From assembly GCA_007375735.1 (NCBI GenBank), contig VMEW01000014.1:1-40296 (forward strand): a stretch of 40,296 bases of DNA. Reading direction: 5' to 3'. How positions within the stretch are numbered: position 1 is the stretch's first letter; every line of letters begins with the position of its first letter. This DNA is from Candidatus Peregrinibacteria bacterium Greene0416_19 (lineage in GTDB: Bacteria > Patescibacteriota > Gracilibacteria > Peribacterales > Peribacteraceae). The translations under genes were made by a program, and so were the position numbers. The notes under the pieces were generated by a model. It was not told the origin of the DNA and ran no database searches. It was given only the letters and a program-made list of their open reading frames with translations. Below are positions 7,623-16,113 of this stretch, one piece after another.

Positions 7623-8585
7623 ATGCGCGTCCTCTCCGGCATGCAACCCTCCGGCGCCCTCCACCTGGGCAACTACTTCGGCTCGATGAAGCCGAACCTT
7701 GAAATGAGCGCCAAGGCCGATGAGAGCTTCTACTTCGTTGCCGACCTCCATGCGCTGACCAGCCTTCAGAACGCGGAAACGCTGCGGCAGTATCGCCGGG
7801 ACATCGTCCTCGACTACCTCGCCGCCGGCTTCGATCCCGATCGCTCGATCATCTTCTACCAGTCCGATGTCCCGGCGCATGCGGAGCTCATGTGGATTCT
7901 CTCGACCGTCACGCCCGTCGGACTCCTGGAGCGGGCGGTGAGTTACAAGGAGAAGGTGGAGAAGGGGATCGCCGCGTCCGCAGGGCTCTTCACGTACCCC
8001 GTGCTGATGGCGGCGGACATCCTGCTCTACGATGCGAACGCGGTGCCGGTGGGGAAGGACCAGAAGCAGCACCTGGAAATGACCCGCGACATCGCCATCA
8101 AATTCAACAATGCCTACGGCGACACGTTCGTCGTCCCCGAACCGATGATCCGCGAGGAAGTCGCCGTGGTGCCGGGTACTGATGGGCAGAAGATGAGCAA
8201 GAGCTACGGCAACACCATCCCGCTCTTCGGGGACGAGAAGGCGATCAAGAAGGCGATCATGGGGATCGTGACGGATTCCAGGGGTCCGACAGAGCCGAAG
8301 AATCCGGAGTCGAACACCATCTTCCAGATCCACCGGCTGTTCCTCAGTCAATCAGAGCAGAAAGCGCTCGCTGACGAGTACCGTCATGGCATCAGCTACG
8401 GCGATGCCAAGAAGAAGCTCATGGAGGCCTACCTGTACACCTTTGGGGCGATGCGGCTGAAGCGGGCGGAGCTGGAGAAGAAGAAAGGGTACGTGGAGGA
8501 GGTGATGGCAGACGGGGCCGCGAAAGCCCGTGCGGTTGCCGGGAAGACGATGGATCGAGTGCGAAAGGCTGTCGGACTCTCATGA
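7623..8585 (+). CDS. trpS: Tryptophanyl-tRNA synthetase
   Basis: A class I aminoacyl-tRNA synthetase that charges tRNA-Trp. The HIGH-like motif is PSGALHLGNY (residues 9-18) and the KMSKS loop is K190-MSKS194 followed by YGN. TrpRS-type features VPVGKDQKQHLEMTRDIA and GSMKPNLEM are also present. The length of 320 aa is typical. The start at 7623 is set by the conserved MRVLSGMQPSG N-terminus and by TACGAT (7611-7616) 6 nt upstream, so the mRNA is probably leaderless. The stop overlaps the maf start (ATGA), indicating a trpS-maf operon. Confidence 0.97.
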   Translation: MRVLSGMQPSGALHLGNYFGSMKPNLEMSAKADESFYFVADLHALTSLQNAETLRQYRRDIVLDYLAAGFDPDRSIIFYQSDVPAHAELMWILSTVTPVGLLERAVSYKEKVEKGIAASAGLFTYPVLMAADILLYDANAVPVGKDQKQHLEMTRDIAIKFNNAYGDTFVVPEPMIREEVAVVPGTDGQKMSKSYGNTIPLFGDEKAIKKAIMGIVTDSRGPTEPKNPESNTIFQIHRLFLSQSEQKALADEYRHGISYGDAKKKLMEAYLYTFGAMRLKRAELEKKKGYVEEVMADGAAKARAVAGKTMDRVRKAVGLS

Positions 8586-9166
8586 AGGAGCGGTTGATCC
8601 TCGCGTCGGCCAGTTCTCAACGCAAGATCCTGCTCGAGGGTCTCGGTTTTCAATTTCAGGTGGTTCCGAGCGACATCGCGGAGCAATCCTGCGGCGAAAC
8701 GCACCCTCGTCGTCGCGCACAAGTGCTGGCGGAGATGAAGGCTCAGGATGTCGCCGGCAAGCATCCCGGCACGTGGGTGATCGGTTGCGACACGCTGGTC
8801 GTTGCAGAGGACGGAACATTGCTCGAGAAACCAGAAGATGAACATCACGCGCGCCACATGCTGGAGCTCCAGAGCGGGCGGGTGTCCGTCGTCCATTCCG
8901 GACTAGCACTCATCGCACCGGACAGCCGGCAGTGCTCCGACGTGTCATCGAGCTCCGTCAGCTTCAAAGAACTGACGTCTCGAGAAATGGATTGGTGGAT
9001 CGGAACCGGTCAGTGGCGGGACCGCAGCGGCGGGTTCCAAATCGACGGACGGGGACAGCTGATGATCGCCAAGGTGGAAGGGGATTGGACGGGAGTGGTG
9101 GGCTTGCCGTTGTTTCTGTTGGGGGAGCTCATGAGAAGGGCGCGGGCCCCGTTTATTGCAGTGTAG
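8582..9166 (+). CDS. maf: Maf-like nucleotide pyrophosphatase
   Basis: Maf proteins hydrolyse non-canonical or excess nucleoside triphosphates (dTTP/UTP-type house-cleaning). The N-terminal signature is LILASASSQRKILLEGLGF, and the catalytic Asp lies in WVIGCDTLVV. The GFQIDGRGQ block corresponds to the usual GaYgIqg, and VVGLPL to NVVGLPL. At 194 aa the length is typical. The gene starts inside the trpS stop (4-nt overlap) and is translationally coupled to it. Confidence 0.92.
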   Translation: MKERLILASASSQRKILLEGLGFQFQVVPSDIAEQSCGETHPRRRAQVLAEMKAQDVAGKHPGTWVIGCDTLVVAEDGTLLEKPEDEHHARHMLELQSGRVSVVHSGLALIAPDSRQCSDVSSSSVSFKELTSREMDWWIGTGQWRDRSGGFQIDGRGQLMIAKVEGDWTGVVGLPLFLLGELMRRARAPFIAV

Positions 9167-9215
9167 TGGTTGTGTTGTGATAACAGTCGTCCGTCTTGGT
9201 TCTGTTCCCTTGCGT

Positions 9216-9374
9216 TCAAAGCACCTGATCCTCCACTTCATCGTGTCCTTCACCGATCTTTTCGCCGATCTCGTCGCCCAGATTGTTCGTATCCTGGGGT
9301 GCATCCGGCGGTTTGTCGCCGTTTCCGTTGCCATTATCATCATCCCCGCCGCCGAACCAGTGAATATGGGTCAT
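9216..9374 (-). CDS. Candidate small acidic Gly/Asp/Asn-rich protein, 52 aa
   Basis: The reading frame from ATG 9374 gives MTHIHWFGGGDDDNGNG..., then DKPPDAPQDTNNLGDEIGEKIGEGHDEVEDQVL. That is a biased, hydrophilic, strongly acidic protein with a short helical C-terminal half. An in-frame ATG also exists at 9380. A weak GGGAG lies about 12 nt upstream. It follows the YgjP-like gene on the same strand by about 45 nt. The composition looks more like a real short protein than a shadow frame, but I recognise no family, and the overlapping opposite-strand frame 9156-9428 does not look protein-like. Confidence 0.45.
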   Translation of the reverse strand: MTHIHWFGGGDDDNGNGNGDKPPDAPQDTNNLGDEIGEKIGEGHDEVEDQVL

Positions 9375-9419
9375 GATCATGGGGAAGAAGTGCTCCCATT
9401 CTACCTGTGCAGTTGTGCC

Positions 9420-10112
9420 TCACAATGAACAAATGCGAAAACCTCTTAGCGTGCGGATAGCCGCCCGGTAATCGGGAAAGGCGCGTTCCACCGTTTGCCA
9501 GTAGGTCTTGGAATGATTCGGATGACGGATGTGCGCCAGCTCGTGGCAGATGACGTAGTGGAGCAACGGTTCCGGCACCAGCAGGAGCGCCGCGTTGAGC
9601 ATGATGTCGCCCCGGCGCGAGCAGCTGCCCCACTGGGTGGCTGCGTAGCCGAGCCGCACCGAGCGCGTGCGCTCGCCGAATGCTGCGTCATTGATGTGGA
9701 GAACGAGTGTTTCCAGATGGGGCAGTTCACGCTCGGCGAGCAGCTTCCACAGCAGCCGATGCAGCTGCTGTCGACGGAGGTGGGGACTCACCCGTACGTC
9801 CCATCCATCTTTTTTCCATCTGGCTTTGGTGCTGGATCCGGGCACGAGCCGGAACCGCACCAATCGGTCATTGGTGATGGTCAACGCGAGCTCGTCCCCT
9901 CCGTCGAGCAGCGGCGCGAAGGGATCGATGGGCGCGCGGGCTCGCTCGCGGATCACGACTCTTCCCATCCGGCGCAGGAGGCTCTCGATGTGCCTCCGTT
10001 CTTCACTGGCTGTCAGGCTCCGCGCCAGCCGGATGACGATGACGTCTCCCTTCAGCACCGCGCGGGAAGTGCGGTTGCGGGTGCGCTCGATGCGGTGCGG
10101 GATGGTGGACAT
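9420..10112 (-). CDS. YgjP-like metallopeptidase (DUF45/M48-related)
   Basis: A predicted zinc metallohydrolase of the YgjP/SprT-like group. The zinc site is HELAH (residues 190-194), with a third ligand His200 in HPNHS. Upstream are the family blocks RLGYAATQWGSCSRRGDIMLNAALLLVP and HYVICHELAH. The protein has no membrane helices, so it is cytosolic. Residues 1-110 form the N-terminal beta-rich half. TAACTT (10125-10120) sits 7 nt before the ATG, fitting the leaderless pattern. The substrate is unknown; E. coli YgjP-type proteins are nucleic-acid-associated hydrolase candidates. Confidence 0.85.
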   Translation of the reverse strand: MSTIPHRIERTRNRTSRAVLKGDVIVIRLARSLTASEERRHIESLLRRMGRVVIRERARAPIDPFAPLLDGGDELALTITNDRLVRFRLVPGSSTKARWKKDGWDVRVSPHLRRQQLHRLLWKLLAERELPHLETLVLHINDAAFGERTRSVRLGYAATQWGSCSRRGDIMLNAALLLVPEPLLHYVICHELAHIRHPNHSKTYWQTVERAFPDYRAAIRTLRGFRICSL

Positions 10113-10132
10113 TGAGTGGAAGTTACATATGC

Positions 10133-10246
10133 AACCCCCATCCCCCTGCTCCTTCCCCCGATGGGGGAAGGGGAGCCGACATCAAAATCTGCTTGAGGGG
10201 TTCTCCCCCTCCCCCGTCGGGGGAGGGGGTCGGGGGGTGGGGGCTG
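10133..10246. repeat. Nested C-run/G-run inverted repeat
   Basis: Outer arms CCCCCATCCCCC (10134-10145) and GGGGGGTGGGGG enclose two hairpins. These are CTTCCCC...GGGGAAG (10152-10170) and CCCCCTCCCCCG / CGGGGGAGGGGG (10205-10228). The composition matches the outer arms of the palindrome at 2083-2326, so both may belong to one family of G-rich intergenic elements. Confidence 0.7.
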
Positions 10247-10269
10247 GACTATCAAAAAAGAACAAATTT

Positions 10270-11136
10270 TTACAGAGAAGAAGCAGATGATGTACTGCTG
10301 CTTCCAGCTTCAGGCAATGGTTCGATAGCTTGGAGCTGCTGCACGCACGGTTCCAGTTCGGTGAGGATCGCCGGAAGAGCTACCGAGTGCTTGTCGGGGG
10401 GTTCCTGGATGAAGGTCTGCAGCTTCTGCTCCGCGGTGCGCAGGCAGGTGCGGACCGGTTGCCACTCAGGACGTTCAGATCCGACGGATGTCGTTTCACT
10501 TTCCCGTGCGGTATCGACATCCAGCAGCAGGAGACTTACCCACGTGAGCGCGCGGTCGGCACGGACGAGGGTGATCATGTCCCAGGCTTTCATCTGATAA
10601 CGTTCGAGAAGATTCTTCCGCGCTTCCAGCACTTGGTCCTGGGTTTCGAATACTCCGCCATCCACGCCGCTCATGATGGCGGTCAAAGCCTCTGTGAGCG
10701 ATTGCAGCCGCTCAATGGCATACCGACGGATGAGTTCCGTGACGCCAGGTATTTGTTCAATGTACTGGATCTGCTTGCGGATCAATTCGCGCTTGTCCGA
10801 TGCGGTGCCGCGGAAGCACCGCAGCAGGATGGCCATCCGTACGTCCCGGTTCGCCTTGCGGAGGTTGCTACGGCATTCGCGGCGGTAGGTGGTCTGCCGA
10901 TCCAGGTACCGGCGCAGCGTGGCCTGCCAGTTACGGTCGAACTTTTCTGCGGCGGCGAGTTTCTCACGGAAGCCCTCGGTGCGCTTCTCGCGGAAGGAGC
11001 GGAGGAGGGGATCCTCGACGGAGGAGGACGAAGAAGACGAGGAACTCGAAGAAGGCGAGGAGTCCTGGGCCAGAGCAAAGCCGGTCCAGAGTGTTGTGAG
11101 CATAGCGGCGGCGGCGAGCGCGGTCCGGGGGGGCAT
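10270..11136 (-). CDS. Secreted hypothetical protein with a poly-Ser linker
   Basis: There is an N-terminal signal peptide (RTALAAAAMLTTLWTGFALA, probable cut after ALA before QDSS), then a run of about 12 serines, then a largely alpha-helical domain (about residues 40-265). That domain is rich in Arg, Glu and Leu, with two Cys-containing segments (RRECRSNL ... LLRCFRG, and VRTCLR ... LEPCVQQL) that could form disulfides outside the cell. The C-terminus ends in another Ser/Thr-rich stretch. I recognise no family. It is likely exported and attached or free at the cell surface. It lies downstream of nothing obvious and is flanked by repeats on both sides. Confidence 0.75.
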   Translation of the reverse strand: MPPRTALAAAAMLTTLWTGFALAQDSSPSSSSSSSSSSSVEDPLLRSFREKRTEGFREKLAAAEKFDRNWQATLRRYLDRQTTYRRECRSNLRKANRDVRMAILLRCFRGTASDKRELIRKQIQYIEQIPGVTELIRRYAIERLQSLTEALTAIMSGVDGGVFETQDQVLEARKNLLERYQMKAWDMITLVRADRALTWVSLLLLDVDTARESETTSVGSERPEWQPVRTCLRTAEQKLQTFIQEPPDKHSVALPAILTELEPCVQQLQAIEPLPEAGSSSTSSASSL

Positions 11137-11154
11137 GGCATGTACCTTAATTTG

Positions 11155-11211
11155 AGAATGGAGAATTGAGAATGGAGAATTCGCCGAATTCCATCAATCT
11201 CCATTCTTTCC
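11155..11211. repeat. GAGAATGGAGAATT dispersed repeat with hairpin
   Basis: Two tandem copies of GAGAATGGAGAATT-like sequence are followed by an inverted TCTCCATTCTT, giving a hairpin at the 3' end of the glucoamylase gene. A degenerate copy at 13265-13295 lies inside the 3' end of the GH57 gene. Confidence 0.6.
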
Positions 11212-13251
11212 CAACACTTCGATTTCCTTCGCAAGGAACTTCAGCACCGTTTCGACATACGTTGCCTGACTCCAGATGAGCGGGGCGACGGAGAGCGGAG
11301 CGCCGGTTTCGGGGTGGAGTTGTTCGGGCAGGATGCCGGTGGGGGTCGCATGGCGGTGGACCCAGTCGAGAATCTCTTTGGCAGGACGCAGCTCGGAGGC
11401 CGTGCGGGCCTGGATGATGTGCCACTGGGCCTTCCACAGCGTCGTGATAATCCAGGGGTTCCCGGGAATGTGATCGGACTCCGGGGTCGTGAGCTGGTAC
11501 ACATCCTTCGGGTACCGCGCGATCCCTCCGGTGGGAGAATGCACTTCGAGGAGGGTCAGGAGTTGTTTCATGGTCGAGATCACCCGCGGGTCATCCGCGG
11601 GCAGCACCCCCAGCATCCAGATGAACATGATGCTCGCGTCAGGGGTCAGGTCTTTCTCAATCGTCTGTCCGTTCCGGCGCTTGATCTTCTTCATGAACCG
11701 GCCGGTCTCCTCGTCGTACAGGTGGAAGAACATGGCCTGTCGCATCTGGTCGGCGGCAGTCTGGTAGATCTCCGAGTGCAGGTAGTGCCCCAGGATGTGG
11801 CAGATCTCAGCGGCGGCGTGGAGCCCGGCGATGGTGCAGGCCGTAGTGTACGTGAAGACGCCGCGGTGCTCCTCCCAGGGGTCGTAGCTGGGGAGGGGCA
11901 GGCCGGTGCCTTCCTCCCGGAAGTCGCACAGGAACTGCGCGGCACGCTTGACGAAGGTTTCGTACATCTCCTGTAGGAACTCGAAGTCATTCATCCGTTG
12001 GAAGTGCCGCCAGATGGCGACGAGCACCAGCGCCGTTTCATCTTCCTGGATCGGTAATTGTGCCTCACCGTCGCGGAACCAGGGGTGCCAGGAGGAACCC
12101 ACCGAGCCGTCGGGGTTGTACTTGTGCAGCAGGTAGCCGTCCGGCAGCTGCACCTGCGCGCAGAAGCGGTAGAACTTGCGGGTCACCTCCTCATAGCCGG
12201 CCTGATCGAGCGCCATGGAAACCAGCGCGCCGTCGCGCGGCCACACGTAGGTGTAGGTGTCGCGGTTGAAGGCCATGATGTCGCTGTCGGCGGCGGCGAT
12301 GATGCCGCCGTGGGCGTCCACGTGAGTGCGGATGAGGAGGAGGCTGCGCTTGTACAGGTCGATGAGCTGCGGGCTCAGGCTGCCGAAGTCGCGCGGCGTC
12401 TTATTCACCCAGCTCTTCCAGTAGTTGTGGCAGTGGCGGTGGAGCCGCTCGGCGGTTTCGGTGATGGCGAACTGCTGCAGGTGGAGCACTTCCTCCAGCG
12501 TCTTTCCCAGGCATACCCACAGCACCGCCTCGGTCTCCTTGTCCGGCGTCACCGCGCAGTGGAGGCTGACCGTGGAATCCACCGAGCCCTGCTCGATGGG
12601 ATTGCGGCTGAGCTCCCCGTCCTCGGCGTCACGCCAGGTTCCCTCGAGCCCCCTGAATTCCGATTTGCCCACCGTGTAGGAGCAGATGCCGCAGGTTTTG
12701 AGTTGCTCCATGCTCCGGAGCACGGAAGCGTATTTTCCGCCCCGCACGCCCGTCGAACAGTCCGTGGCTGATTCCGCTTGGCCGCCGATCAGGAAGTAGC
12801 GAGTTTGCCGGTAGTGGATGACGCTGTTGGTGTAGGGCTCGTAGAAGGCGGTGTCCTTCTGCTTGTCGCCGTAGATGTGGAAGTCGTGGTTGAAAAAGAG
12901 TTTCACTGTCTTGGGTTTGCCATCCAGACTCTTCAGGAAGAAGTGCCGTACGAGGATGTTGCGGACCGGGTGCACGTAGTCGCGCGCGGTGATGGTGATC
13001 CCGAGGTGTTCATTCAGCAGGATCGAATTCCCCACGAGTGTTTCGGGTGTGTAGCGCGGTTCGATTTTCCAGGATCCGTCGCTGATCCACGAAAATCCCT
13101 TGCCGTCGACGAAGACCCCGATGCGATGCACGTGTCCGTACGTCGTCTGGTCTTCCATCCCCACGAACGGGTAGTAGAGATCGCGCAGCTGGAGATGATC
13201 GTCGAAGGTCGCGAGCACCGTTGAATTGCCGAGGATGAGGGATCTTGGCAT
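11194..13251 (-). CDS. Glycoside hydrolase family 15 protein (glucoamylase-like)
   Basis: The enzyme releases glucose from the non-reducing ends of alpha-glucans. The N-terminal beta-sandwich starts MPRSLILGNSTVLATFDDHLQLRDLYYPFVG, as in archaeal and bacterial glucoamylases. The (alpha/alpha)6 barrel has YTYVWPRDGALV, PWEEHRGVFTYTTACT (general-acid Glu region), GNPWIITTLWKAQW and the base region LPEQLHPETGAPLSVAPLIWSQATYV. ATG 13251 is chosen because the upstream extension to 13386 only reads through the repeat-containing end of the GH57 gene. The length of 685 aa fits. No signal peptide is visible, so it probably acts on an internal glucan made by the upstream glycosyltransferase. It starts 2 nt after the GH57 stop. 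Confidence 0.93.
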   Translation of the reverse strand: MPRSLILGNSTVLATFDDHLQLRDLYYPFVGMEDQTTYGHVHRIGVFVDGKGFSWISDGSWKIEPRYTPETLVGNSILLNEHLGITITARDYVHPVRNILVRHFFLKSLDGKPKTVKLFFNHDFHIYGDKQKDTAFYEPYTNSVIHYRQTRYFLIGGQAESATDCSTGVRGGKYASVLRSMEQLKTCGICSYTVGKSEFRGLEGTWRDAEDGELSRNPIEQGSVDSTVSLHCAVTPDKETEAVLWVCLGKTLEEVLHLQQFAITETAERLHRHCHNYWKSWVNKTPRDFGSLSPQLIDLYKRSLLLIRTHVDAHGGIIAAADSDIMAFNRDTYTYVWPRDGALVSMALDQAGYEEVTRKFYRFCAQVQLPDGYLLHKYNPDGSVGSSWHPWFRDGEAQLPIQEDETALVLVAIWRHFQRMNDFEFLQEMYETFVKRAAQFLCDFREEGTGLPLPSYDPWEEHRGVFTYTTACTIAGLHAAAEICHILGHYLHSEIYQTAADQMRQAMFFHLYDEETGRFMKKIKRRNGQTIEKDLTPDASIMFIWMLGVLPADDPRVISTMKQLLTLLEVHSPTGGIARYPKDVYQLTTPESDHIPGNPWIITTLWKAQWHIIQARTASELRPAKEILDWVHRHATPTGILPEQLHPETGAPLSVAPLIWSQATYVETVLKFLAKEIEVLGKNGD

Positions 13252-13253
13252 AG

Positions 13254-14597
13254 CTACGAATTCCGAATTGCGAATGGAGTATTGAGAATGCTGAGAAACC
13301 GCCTGAGACCTTCGAAGATGGATGCTTGGTTCCTCCCTGGTACTTGGGTCTTTGGCGCGTCGGCTGCCCGCTGACGAAGATCGCATAGCGCATGGCTGTA
13401 CCTCCGGTACGCCTCATACGGTGATTCGTACGGACTGAAGTACTTGTGTACGTCCCCATCACTCCAGTACTTGGTCGACATGTGGTAGAAGTGGTCGCTG
13501 GTCTGGAGCTTGCGCCAGGAGCGGAGGAGCTCCGGGTCGCCGGTCTCCTTCACCGCTTGTTCCAGGCCGTAGATGCCGTCCACGGCCGCATGCTGAATGC
13601 GGTTGCCCAGCCAGGCAGAGAGGTCGCGCTCTATGTCGGCCCAGGAGATCACCGCATGGGCGTCGTACACGTGCGTCTGGCGGCTAGCCCAGGCGTCCAC
13701 GATTTGCGATGGAGTCGCGGTGCCCACGCCGCGTTCGCGCCAGATGCGGGGGAGCGCATGGATGAACTCGAAGATGCCGGTGTCCGCCCACTGGTGCTCG
13801 CCGAAGGTCTCGTAGTCCATGAACAGGTTCACACAGAAGCCGCCGCCGGCGATCAGCCAGTCGGTGAACGTATCTGCGGTCAGCGGGAAGCCGATCCATG
13901 ACCGGTCCGAGAAGCGGAAGGCGACGTCGTCACTCAGGCGGTAGTTCTTGAGCAAAATGAGCATGTCATTGCTCTGCTTCGTGAGCGGACGATGGTCGGC
14001 GATTAGGCGGCTCACATCGCGCGGCAGATCGAACCGCGGCGGCCGGAAGGGTTCATTGGGGCTGCGCCCGGCCAGCAGGTGATCGGCGCCCTCGGCCAAT
14101 ATACCCTCGAAGCCCATCTCCCGGGCCATCTGCGCGATCTCGTTCTTGTAGATGAGCTCGGTGTTCCGGAACACCCGCGGCGTCTTCCCGAAGAGTTCTT
14201 GGATGCGGCTGACGTGCATGCTCACCTGATCGCAGAACTCCGGCAGCGACCGGATGGACGCGAGCGAGTGGTAGTACGTCTCCGCTAGGAATTCGACCTG
14301 TCCCGTGGCCGCGAGCGCCTGGAACGACGCCAGTACATCGGTGCCATACTCTTCGCACTGATCGAGGAATACGCCGGACAGCGAATAACTGATGCGGAAT
14401 GCAGGATACTGTCTCAGTAGCTCGAGCATGAGCGCGTTCGCGGGCAGGTAGCACTTCTCCGCCACTTTCCGGAAGATGGCTCCGTTCTTGGCATGGTCGA
14501 AGTAATCGACACCATCGCGCCCGATCTCCGTGATGCGCAGGTCGCGCAGGCGGTACGGTTGATGGACTTGGAAGTAGAAGCAAATATTGGGCGTCAT
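13254..14597 (-). CDS. Glycoside hydrolase family 57 protein (alpha-amylase / glucanotransferase-like)
   Basis: GH57 enzymes cut or transfer alpha-1,4 glucan chains by retention. Family regions are visible in order: FYFQVHQPYRLR (residues 7-18), GQVEFLAETYYHSLASI, FRNTELIYKNEIA (with the nucleophile Glu) and LFMDYETFGEHQW (with the acid Asp/Glu region). The protein is cytosolic. The last 12-15 residues (LSILNTPFAIRNS) are encoded by a dispersed GAGAATGG repeat, so the original C-terminus has been extended. It is followed 2 nt later by the GH15 gene, forming one operon. Confidence 0.92.
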   Translation of the reverse strand: MTPNICFYFQVHQPYRLRDLRITEIGRDGVDYFDHAKNGAIFRKVAEKCYLPANALMLELLRQYPAFRISYSLSGVFLDQCEEYGTDVLASFQALAATGQVEFLAETYYHSLASIRSLPEFCDQVSMHVSRIQELFGKTPRVFRNTELIYKNEIAQMAREMGFEGILAEGADHLLAGRSPNEPFRPPRFDLPRDVSRLIADHRPLTKQSNDMLILLKNYRLSDDVAFRFSDRSWIGFPLTADTFTDWLIAGGGFCVNLFMDYETFGEHQWADTGIFEFIHALPRIWRERGVGTATPSQIVDAWASRQTHVYDAHAVISWADIERDLSAWLGNRIQHAAVDGIYGLEQAVKETGDPELLRSWRKLQTSDHFYHMSTKYWSDGDVHKYFSPYESPYEAYRRYSHALCDLRQRAADAPKTQVPGRNQASIFEGLRRFLSILNTPFAIRNS

Positions 14598-14622
14598 ACC
14601 GTGAAGGGGGAACGGATGGTTC

Positions 14623-14698
14623 GTTGCTCGTTGCTCGTTGGCTCGTTCCTCGATTTATTGCCAATATCGAGCAACGAGCAACCAGCCAACGAGCAACG
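14623..14698. repeat. Inverted CGTTGCTCGTTGG repeat, probable terminator
   Basis: A 14-bp stem GTTGCTCGTTGGCT (14630-14643) pairs with AGCCAACGAGCAAC (14684-14697). The left side is built of tandem GTTGCTC/GTTGGCTC units. It lies between the glycosyltransferase and GH57 genes on the minus strand and could limit read-through between them. There is no long T-run. Confidence 0.65.
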
Positions 14699-14709
14699 TA
14701 GGTGCGTGA

Positions 14710-15927
14710 TCATTGGATGAGTTGGTGGTAAATGGATCGGACATGCGCAGCCTGGTTCTGCCAGCTCAAGCGGCGGAGGATGCCCGGCGCTTCGGAGACC
14801 AGTTGATCCGCCAGGGGCTTCTCGCGGAGGATGGTGAGGATGCAGTCCGCCATTTTGTCGGCATCCCAGTAATCCACTTTGAAGGCGTGATCCAGCACCT
14901 CCGCCACGCCGGACTGGCGGCTGATGATGACAGGCGTGTTGTGTGCGATCGCTTCCAGCGCCACCAGGCCGAAGGGTTCGGAGAGCGACGGCATCACGAA
15001 ACAGTTGGCGCGCGTGAAGAGGGAACGTACCTCCGGCTGTGACAGCTTTCCGGTGAAGATGACGGTGTCCTGCAGCCCCAGATCGCAGGTGCGTTCGATG
15101 AGCGTCCCCAGCATGGGCCCGTCGCCGGCCAGGACGAACTGCACGTGAGGGTCGATCGCGTGAATGCGGTGCGCGATCTCCAGGAACTGCCAGGGGTTCT
15201 TCTGCACGGTCAGACGGCCTAAGAAGAGCACCAACGGCCGCTCGGTTCCGCCGTACTGTGACTGCAGAATATCTGTGGCTTCGATGCGCTCCGCATCATG
15301 GCCGTTATGGACCACGGCGATCTTGTCTTCCGGAATGCCGTAATGCTGTACCAGCATGTTCCTGGTGTAGCCGCTCACCGCGATGATCCGGTCGGCGGCC
15401 AGCAGGCCATGCCGCTCGCGACCCGCGATCCACTCATTGGGATGAAAGTCGGTCCGGTCGAACTCCGTGGCATGCACGTGGGCCACGAGCGGCCGCTCGT
15501 GGTGCCGCGCCGCCCGGATGCCGGCGTCGTACGTCATCCAGTCGTGGCAGTGGACCACGTCGGGATCGGTATTCTTCGTCAGTTCCACGCTCAGAGCAGT
15601 GAACCGCTCCACGGCTTCCCCCAGGTCCTGACCGTATAACTCTCCGACTTCCTGCGGAACGCAGGCCGCCGATAAACGGTTCCGGTACGAGGCACTGCCA
15701 TCATACGGTTGCAGCAGGCTTGGCACGTTGACGGTCGCACACTGCTCGTCAGTCGGGAAACGGATGTCCAATCCCGGTTCCGCCTGTCCGCTCGCGTGCG
15801 GAAGCACGAGCGTCACCTGCACGCCGTTGCGCATCAGTCCCCGTACCAGTCCCTGGCACGCCACCCCGAGCCCGCCGGAATGGAGGGGCGGATACTCCCA
15901 GCCGAACATGAGGGTGTGGAAGGCCAC
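14710..15927 (-). CDS. Glycosyltransferase, glycogen-synthase-like (GT4/GT5 fold)
   Basis: This is a GT-B nucleotide-sugar glycosyltransferase. The N-terminal domain begins HTLMFGWEYPPLHSGGLGVACQGLVRGL, the Gly-rich nucleotide-sugar loop seen in glycogen synthases and GT4 enzymes, then VVHCHDWMTYDAG. The C-terminal domain has LVLFLGRLTVQKNPWQFLEIA, FVLAGDGPML and the E-x7-E motif SLSEPFGLVALEAIAHNTPVI. GTG 15927 is preferred: the open frame to 16041 spans an extended -10 box (TGGTATAAT) about 42 nt upstream, so the longer version would not be transcribed whole. With GH57 and GH15 it suggests storage-glucan turnover. Confidence 0.88.
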   Translation of the reverse strand: MAFHTLMFGWEYPPLHSGGLGVACQGLVRGLMRNGVQVTLVLPHASGQAEPGLDIRFPTDEQCATVNVPSLLQPYDGSASYRNRLSAACVPQEVGELYGQDLGEAVERFTALSVELTKNTDPDVVHCHDWMTYDAGIRAARHHERPLVAHVHATEFDRTDFHPNEWIAGRERHGLLAADRIIAVSGYTRNMLVQHYGIPEDKIAVVHNGHDAERIEATDILQSQYGGTERPLVLFLGRLTVQKNPWQFLEIAHRIHAIDPHVQFVLAGDGPMLGTLIERTCDLGLQDTVIFTGKLSQPEVRSLFTRANCFVMPSLSEPFGLVALEAIAHNTPVIISRQSGVAEVLDHAFKVDYWDADKMADCILTILREKPLADQLVSEAPGILRRLSWQNQAAHVRSIYHQLIQ

Positions 15928-15975
15928 GGGTGGATGTATGTTTTTTGGCTGCGAGAAGTTGCAGGAAATCTCATG

Positions 15976-15984
15976 ATTATACCA
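15976..15984 (-). promoter_or_regulatory. Extended -10 promoter of the glycosyltransferase
   Basis: TGGTATAAT on the minus strand (15984-15976), a TGN-extended -10 box. I see no good -35 at 16-18 nt. It sets a leader of about 40 nt before GTG 15927. Confidence 0.6.
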
Positions 15985-16113
15985 GATTTCTTGCGACTTG
16001 AGGACAATGAGGTTCCCGTAGAAATTTGATACGTGATGCAAAAATATAGATTTGTTTCAAAGTAGTTGATTAGCCGGTGAATACAGCGCAGCGATTCACT
16101 ACGCTTGCGCGGC

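Noticed and set aside
7341..8351. 336-aa minus-strand ORF opposite trpS
   Set aside because: Shadow frame of TrpRS; composition (His/Asp/Val) typical of antisense reading of GC-rich codons.
9156..9428. 90-aa plus-strand ORF after maf
   Set aside because: It is antisense to the more protein-like acidic frame and lacks start signals; its hydrophobic stretch comes from reverse reading of Asp/Asn codons.
13252..13386. N-terminal extension of the GH15 protein
   Set aside because: Reads through the end of the GH57 gene and a dispersed repeat; the family N-terminus is MPRSLILGN at 13251.
15928..16041. Longer glycosyltransferase start
   Set aside because: An extended -10 promoter lies within it, so the 5' part would not be transcribed with the gene.
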